Assembly (NCBI RefSeq): GCF_003573695.1
Contig: NW_020621936.1
Location: forward strand, 9,424,001 to 9,488,000
Source of the DNA: Papaver somniferum
Taxonomy: Eukaryota; Streptophyta; Magnoliopsida; Ranunculales; Papaveraceae
Length of the DNA: 64,000 nt
Direction: 5' to 3'
In this document: positions 57,833-64,000 of the stretch, piece after piece
Layout: every line of letters starts with the position of its first letter
How positions within the stretch are numbered: the stretch's first letter is position 1
Made by a program: the position numbers and the translations under genes
The notes under the pieces: model-generated
Seen by the model: only the letters and a program-made list of their open reading frames with translations
The model's database searches: none
Told to the model about the DNA's origin: nothing

Positions 57833-58884
57833 TCATCTGGCAGCTTTATCTTTGTGTGTTTTGCCTTTCTTCGATTTGACATCCATCCCAGAGAAAAAAG
57901 GCACAACTTGATTGATATATCCGTCAGAAGGCTTTCTCTGAGGAATAAATCTAGGACCTCTTGCAACAGGTTCAAGAGGATCAGGATAGAAAGGGATCCA
58001 TTTTCTAGACTTAGATTTACTACCAACAGCCTTATAAACACAGGGAATGCTTTTATCAGCAACACTGGAATGCATTTGAGTCATGTGATGATTTCTAAGA
58101 AAGAGATCATATTTATAAGGTTTCTGGTTTTCTATGGGTATGTGATTCACTGCAGTAGTCGACGGACTATTTATTTCATTGACGGTGGAAAAAAGCAAAT
58201 TATAAAGTTTAGAAATCTGTTTCCTCCTGGCAAAGAAATGAATAGCATGGTGATTCCTTTCTCCACATAATGTACAGGTTCGTGGAGATGAGGAAATAAA
58301 TGGCACCTGTTTTGACTTTATAGCCATATGAGGAGATTGTAAGTTATGTAAACTTTTTTTGACACAATCTTCTTCCGGAGAACATTTCTTTATGTACTGT
58401 AACTCATGAGAATTAGTTTGTATAGAATAATTTCTCCTTAAGACAGAGTTTTCCTTTTCCAAGGATCTACACTGTTCATGGGCTAGAATAAGAGATGCTT
58501 CTAGTTTCTCTTTCTCGACACGAAGTCTGTTAATATCTGATGAATGAGTCTCGATCAAACGTTTCTCTCAAATTGAGTCTTACTTAACCATATCTTTAAG
58601 AACACTAATCTTTCACGTTGTTGAGTAGTTTCTTGGAGAAGTTTTTAATTATTCTTAGAGAAGGATTCAATGATGTTGTAGAGTTCATGCTCTCGATCAA
58701 GAGACTTTTCAAATTCATCAATAAGTTGATCATGATCCTGGAAATCAATAATCTCAGCAGAGTTTTTTGAGATTCTGGTGAGCTCCATTTCAGCTTTTGC
58801 CATAGTTCCCAATGTCTCATCGGAAATAGATATGTTGACACAAGATGGAACAATCTTCTTACCTCGGGATTCGGAAGAATCAGC
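57833..58884 (-). pseudogene. gag-like protein of element D, N-terminus lost
   Basis: Homologous to B gag. The N-terminal part ('DSSESRGKKIVPSCVN', then a helical region) is at 58884-58600 in a frame broken by stops near 58650 and 58570. The rest is one frame 58558-57833: coiled coil, then 'CTLCGERNHHAIHFFARR' with Phe replacing the fourth knuckle ligand, then 'SKSRKWIPFYPDPLEPV' and a Lys-rich end. The first 20 residues known from B are missing because the sequence switches strand at about 58885. Confidence 0.7.
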
Positions 58885-58890
58885 TGGAAA
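58880..58890. other. Head-to-head junction of elements D and E
   Basis: Left of this point the minus strand is gag of D; right of it the plus strand is gag of E, starting at the codons for 'EIEKILQENN'. No LTR, PBS or 5' leader lies between, so the two elements are fused as a large inverted repeat. Confidence 0.75.
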
Positions 58891-59760
58891 TTGAGAAAAT
58901 TCTTCAAGAAAACAATCTACATCGTGAAAAGATTTGTAATCTTGAAAAGCTGATTAAAGAAGGCTCAATTAGAGAAAAATGTTTGATCAAGACGCATTCA
59001 TCTGATCTAGACAGACTTCGTGTTGAGAAGAAAAAACTTGAACCATCGCTTGTCATAGCCCATGAACAGTGCAAATCCTTTGAAAAGGAAAACTCTGTTT
59101 TAAAAAAAAAATCTTCTGGACAAACTGATTCTCATAAGTTACTGTAGAGAATGAAATCTTCTCCTGATGAAGATTGTGTCAAGAAAAGTTTTCATAACTT
59201 ACAATCTTCTCCGGTGGCTATGAAGTTTAAACAAGTACCTGTTGTTACTTATCCTCCACGAATATGTACCTTCTGTTGAAAAGGAAATCATTATGCAATC
59301 CATTGTTTTGCTAGAAAGGAACGTGTTTCTGAACTTCACATGTTGCTTCTTTCTACTATTAATGGAGTAAATAGTCGGACGATCACTGCAGTGAAGATTC
59401 CTTTCACGAGAAACCAGACAGCTTATAAAAATGATCTCTCTCGTATGAAATCATTACAGGACATTTATAAATTCTCGGGATGAAAGTATGTCCTGTGTTT
59501 ATAAGAACAAATCTGGTAAACCTAAGTCTAGTGTGTGGAGACCAATTTCAAAAAATCCCTTAGAACCTATTTATAGAGGTCCTAGACTTTATTATCAGAA
59601 AGGTTTCTCACCTGTGTTTCCCAGAAGAACTGCAAGACGCACCCCTTTCCCTGAAAGTTGCGGTGAAAGGACAAGAAAGGCTGCGATAATACATCCCGGA
59701 GGAAATTACAGCTACTCTCTCAGAACCTATGGTGAGATTATGTCTCCCTCTGCTACTTAA
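58887..59760 (+). pseudogene. gag-like protein of element E, N-terminus lost
   Basis: Colinear with residues about 96-379 of B gag. Coiled coil 'ENNLHREKICNLEKLIKEG' and 'LEPSLVIAHEQCKSFEKEN', a stop at 59145, then a knuckle with all four metal ligands present (C-x2-C-x4-H-x4-C, about 59267-59310) but a stop right after the second Cys. A frameshift near 59470 leads to the end frame 59488-59760 ('GKPKSSVWRPISKNPLEPIY'), the counterpart of the WIP region of B. The C-terminal 60 residues differ from B. Confidence 0.7.
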
Positions 59761-59960
59761 CATCAGAATGGTCCATTCTTATGTCTAACTTGAGAGATAC
59801 AAGGATGAGGATTTGAAAGATGCTCAAGTTTTGTACTATGCTTTCTCTAGTTTGTATATCTTTTGTTGTATTACACTCCTCTAGCCTCTTTTTCTTCTTG
59901 TCTCTATGATCTATTGGAATGGATGATTTTTGGAAGCTGCATAGTGTGCAATATCTATTT

Positions 59961-60051
59961 AGGGCCATTTGTGTTCAGTCGGCCCACGAACGTCCGTATC
60001 TCCTCAAGGGACTCTAGGGTTTCTAACCAGGGTTTTCCCGAACATATATAA
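59961..60051 (+). promoter_or_regulatory. Possible internal promoter for the E 3' ORF
   Basis: AGGGCCAT (59961) and CGGCCCAC (59980-59987) site II-like motifs, CTAGGGTTTC telo-box (60014-60023) and CATATATAA (60043-60051), all within 125 bp of the ATG at 60083. A TTTTCTCTTTAG stretch just before the ATG could also be a splice acceptor. Confidence 0.45.
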
Positions 60052-60082
60052 TCCTTATATGTGTTTCATTTTCTCTTTAGAA

Positions 60083-60526
60083 ATGAGCGCTATGGAAACT
60101 GTTCCCAAAGAAGAAGTTAACCCTATGGTTGAGGATAATCTCAAAGGATGTGATTCTGGTCAAGAGTTTATATGGAAGATGATGCTTGAAAGAAAAGAGT
60201 ATAACTATTGGGTTGGAGAATCTGTTAATGATCTGATTCGTGTTCAGGAAGAAGTTAAGAACGAACTGGATAATCTTCAATTGCAGATAAACTAACTTAT
60301 TGACGGACAGGCAAAAATCCTTGGTACTCAGAATATCTTGATCAGGAATCAGAAGAAAGTTATCCTTGACTGCGCAAAGGCTCAACATTTTGCTCGCACT
60401 ATTGATCGAAAAGTTCACGTTCTAACTTTTGAACATTGTGTCTCTACGGTCAATAGGGTCAAGGATATCAGTGACTCCTGCTTTGATGGACCATTTCAGA
60501 GGTATGAAATCATCAAGGAAAACTGA
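60083..60526 (+). pseudogene. 3' ORF of element E (type 3), one nonsense codon
   Basis: 147 codons in one frame from ATG 60083 to 60526, interrupted once by TAA at 60293-60295. The aligned position in the intact D copy is a Gln codon ('LQLQINQLLDGQ'), so the stop is CAA to TAA. Shared blocks: 'MMLERKEYNYWVGESVNDLI', 'ILIRNQKKVILDCAKAQ', 'RKVHVLTFEHCVSTVNRVK'. It has about 20 extra C-terminal residues compared with D. Function unknown. Confidence 0.6.
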
Positions 60527-62290
60527 GTTGTTTAGATGCCTAGTATGTCTTCTTTTTGGTTAGTTGGAAGAATAACTAGTGTTTTGAATAGCGAAGATTG
60601 TGACTACACATAACTATTTTGGTTTCATCTTCTTATGATTACTTTTTTAGGTTTATTTTTATTAAATTCTAAAAATATTTGGAGGATGGTATTATTGCAA
60701 TCTGGGTGATTTTTATGTATTGCAATATTTTTATGGGATATGTATTGTTTGCGTCCGTGAACTTGAGGTCCCATATTGTTGTCAAAAGTAAAGTCGTTCA
60801 TGAATCGGTATTCTTATTGATGAAAGGACGAATGGACTTTTGACATATACAAAAGTTAAGCCTATGCAGTCATTTATTTGATGGAAAATAGGATAAAATC
60901 TTTTGTGTAACAAGGATAAAGTCTATTATGTCGTTATGATGGAAAATAGAATAGATCCTTGTATGTTATCCACGGTATTGATCTTCATTGATTCATTTTT
61001 ATGTTTTACCGTGAAGGCTCCATTGTGTGTCTTATGTTGAGCACCTTACAACTAAGTCGATTTACCTTGGCTTTGTTGGTTGTTCCATGAGATGCTATAT
61101 GTTGAGCATTATGAACTAAATAAATCATCTTGTGTGGTTATTTAGTTATTTGCTCCGAAAGTCTTCTTTTGTCGAGCAAAATCTTTTACAATTAGATTGA
61201 TTACTTCGGTGATTAGTTTGGTTGTAAAATCCAATTGGATTAATTATAGTTTCTCTTGTAATTAATCTAGTTGAGTTTTCATATATTCCACAAGTTCTTG
61301 TGTTGAGTATATGAATGACTACACTATCATGTTCTATTGGTTAATGTAGTCGTGTATTCCGTAAGGTTTTCCTTATGTTGAGTACTTGAACGATTTTGTT
61401 AGTCATCTCCGTATGATTGACTTAGTCGTAGCTTCGTAAGTATACTTATGTTAAGCACTTTCAATTAAATTGATCACTTTTGTGGTTTTGATTTGATTGC
61501 ATATTCCAATTAAAATATTCATGGGTTTACTTGTGAGTAGTTTGGTTGTGTTTTGGATATAAAAAATCATTCCCACGGTTTTTGGTGTCCAATAAAAATC
61601 CTTCTTTTCTTTTGAAATTAAGGTCACTCATGTTGTTCTCTCGGGAATGACATCAAATAGGGGAGAGTTCTTTTGAACTTGTGCTTAATAGTAATATCTT
61701 GCGGGGAGTGTGGCTGTGGAATTTTAAAGGGGTTGTCTTGTATCTTAAAACTCCTTGATGAATGTTGTTAGCTTCGGCTATAAGATTGCATCTAAATTAA
61801 GATGATGTGTTTTCTTTCTTTTGGTCATGAAATGTCTCTTGTGGAAATTTCATTATGATCCCATTCTTGTACCATTGCCAATTTTATTGACAAAAAGGGG
61901 GATAAATATTGTAAGTCACACTACAAATACATATGGTTTACGGATCATTGTGTAAGGGGGAGTGGTTTCCATGATTGAGATGGAGTATTGACTAAGGAGG
62001 AGTTATACATATCACCATAGTATTGTTGTTAATTAAAGTCGTGATGCAATTGGACTTTGATGTTACTATGACACTGTAAAATAATGATCGAGAATCTCGA
62101 TTTCTCTCATTGTTTTAGCTACGGATCTTCAAAAACGATGGTACTAAACTTACAACCTTTGGGATCATTGGAGTACTTGGAAGGACGAAGATTTCAAGGA
62201 ACGTTGAAGATTAGACTATGGAATAGGAGCCACTAAAGTTTATCATTTTTGTATCCCATATGTATTAATAGTTTTGTCACTAAAATTGAC
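60527..62290 (+). mobile_element. 3' UTR of element E
   Basis: Inverse counterpart of 3557-5339, with the CTTATGTTGAGC array (61020-61460). No gene seen. Confidence 0.75.
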
Positions 62291-62302
62291 AAAGCGGGAG
62301 AT
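62291..62302 (+). promoter_or_regulatory. Polypurine tract of element E
   Basis: AAAGCGGGAGAT, one substitution from the AAAGGGGGAGAT of AC and D, next to the LTR start. Confidence 0.75.
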
Positions 62303-64000
62303 TGTTAGAGCATAGCTCAGTCAACCTCGCATGTGTTGCTATATCAAGCATGTTTGTCAATGTTAGTGATCAAAACTATAAGTCTTGATTTCTAGCCTAT
62401 TAGCCAAGTCTCGGACTAGGATAGGAAAAGTGTAGCTGAGCTCAAGGACTTCATGGTGATTCAACGACAACGACGAAGATCTACACAAGGAACCATGGAA
62501 CTTCATCAACAAAAAGGTATGTGAAGACTTGAACGTATCTATCACTCAAAAGTCTATCTATTTTATCTCCTACTTATAATGAGACAAAAGTCGTATGCTA
62601 TATAGACTAGATCATACACACTTGACATTTCGAGCTGAGTATTCATTGCTTATCTTTTTCTCGAAATCGTGTGTTGGTAAAGCGTTTCGTTTTGATCAAG
62701 TTTATCTTCACCTAGTGACGAAAGTCATGAAAAGTTTCAATCACTTTTGAGAATTGCTCTGACGTGAATCGGTCTGTGAATAACGGCTACATAGCGTCCT
62801 CTGAGAATGTCTCAATGATCGAAATGAGAGTTTAGATTACATAACCATGTATTCCTTGAACCAAAGTTTTTCAAACTTTGTTGATCAAGAGTAATCGGGA
62901 AGATTGTGGAATTGGCTTGCCAAGTCCGCGAACCCCGACCGAGAATTTCTGCTGGATTTTCCAAAACTCGTTTGTGTGCTCAGTCAGCGAACTGGCGGAA
63001 GTTTTCTTTCCGAGAATTTCTGCTAAGTTTGGAAAACTCAACCGATTAACTTAAGTTCGCGAACTTGTTTGTGAGCTTAAGAGGTTATGATATAAAGATG
63101 TGCTCTGAACATGAAACCTTAAATATTAAGGAATGCTAATGTTTATGAACTGATTCTAATCGAATCGAATCATCTTTGATTCAATTGTGTCTTGTGTAGT
63201 TACATAAGATCTCATAGCAATTGAACAACTCTCTAACTAATTCATTTGATTCAATTGAACTAGTTATGGTGAAGAAGAACAAGGTTAATATGAAATGTTC
63301 ATATGGTTGACCTTTTGGCTTATCATGTTGAACCAACATACACGTGCACATTTGGGCATGGTTTTCACGAACCCAGTAAACGTCTACCTAAGTGTGTGTG
63401 ACAAGATATGATTTCGATATAACGGTTGAGAAATATTAGCTTGAATCTAAATCAGGTTTTCATCTAACGGTTAATATGCATTGCTTTGTAACTAAGGCAA
63501 AACCCTGATTTGAACACTATATATATGAGGCATCTAGCTTGAGTAAAAACTTAATCCCCACACGTCTGTGTGATACTAGTGCGCTCGCTAGAGTTGATCT
63601 TCATTAACCTTTGATTTTCTTCTCTAAAATTAGGTTAACGACTTAAAGACTTCATTGGGATTGTGAAGCCAGACCGATACTACTTGTATCGTAGTTGGGT
63701 GATCTGATCTTGCATCTTCGATCATACGAGTACAATCTTTGATTGGATTGAGAACGTGAGAGTTCTCCGATAGACAAGATAAAGAAGTCACAAACATCTT
63801 CGTCTCACTATTTGTGATTCCTCGATAATCCGCTTGTGTAGTGAGGAAGGATTATTGAGAGGTGATTGATTAATCTAGGCTGCTCTTCGGGAATATAAGA
63901 CCGGATTATCAATTGGTTCCTGTTACCTTGATTTTATATCTAAAGACGGAACAAAACCTAGGGTTTATTTGTGGGAGACAGATTTATCCTTTTGATAGAC
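62303..64000 (+). mobile_element. 3' LTR of element E, cut by the window end
   Basis: TGTTAGAGCATAGCTCAGTC onward, matching the AC and B LTRs in the plus orientation. TATA at 63518-63527. About 0.7 kb of LTR should follow beyond the window. Confidence 0.85.

Overview
The window reads as intergenic DNA of a flowering plant, probably a eudicot. It is AT-rich, has no convincing single-copy host gene, tRNA or rRNA gene, and is almost entirely nested plant retrotransposons: Ty1/copia SIRE-like, Ty3/gypsy of the Tat type, and an L1-type LINE, plus one hAT-type MITE. Plant origin is supported by a plant mobile domain (PMD) gene, a tRNA-iMet type primer site (TGGTATCAGAGCA), a dual RNase H gypsy polymerase, and telo-box/site II promoter motifs. 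I cannot name the species.

Layout. 1-1138 is the reverse-transcriptase part of a LINE; a LINE tail at 48872-49720 may be the same element. The LINE is split by a minus-strand SIRE-like element, here called AC: 3' LTR 1139-3544, 3' UTR, 3' ORF and gag C-half down to 6678, gag N-half 20996-21484, 5' LTR pieces 21551-21647 and 47881-48344. AC's gag is interrupted by a second minus-strand element B (5' LTR 18612-20995, gag 17379-18518, 3' ORF, 3' UTR down to 15719) and by a plus-strand Tat gypsy element, gypsy1 (6679-15718). AC's 5' LTR is interrupted by gypsy3 (+, 21648-47888). The 5' LTR of gypsy3 is itself interrupted by gypsy2 (-, 22826-37452), which has a perfect 5-bp target duplication. To the right lie a copia element of which LTR and gag remain (49721-53120) and two SIRE-like elements, D (-) and E (+), fused head to head at about 58885. 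The 3' LTR of E runs off the window.

How the parts relate. AC, B, D and E share LTR and UTR architecture and have no protease, integrase or RT. Each encodes a SIRE-type gag (coiled coil plus a second CCHC-like knuckle in the better copies) and a short 3' ORF. At least three unrelated-looking 3' ORFs sit in this one frame, and the spacer before each carries a telo-box and a TATA-like stretch, mostly with GGCCCA-like motifs. gypsy2 and gypsy3 keep gag but lack RT and integrase core. gypsy1 keeps pol but lacks gag. Between pol and 3' LTR, gypsy1 and gypsy2 each carry a spliced gene on the opposite strand: coiled-coil/acidic in gypsy1, PMD in gypsy2.

The most interesting theme is therefore retroelements carrying host-like, self-promoted gene cassettes (SIRE-like 3' ORFs and antisense intron-containing genes in Tat-like gypsies), with cis structures that fit non-autonomous mobilisation (GC-palindrome hairpin arrays in LTRs and a sequence module shared across superfamilies). 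All coding regions look decayed to some degree, many by changes compatible with C-to-T mutation.
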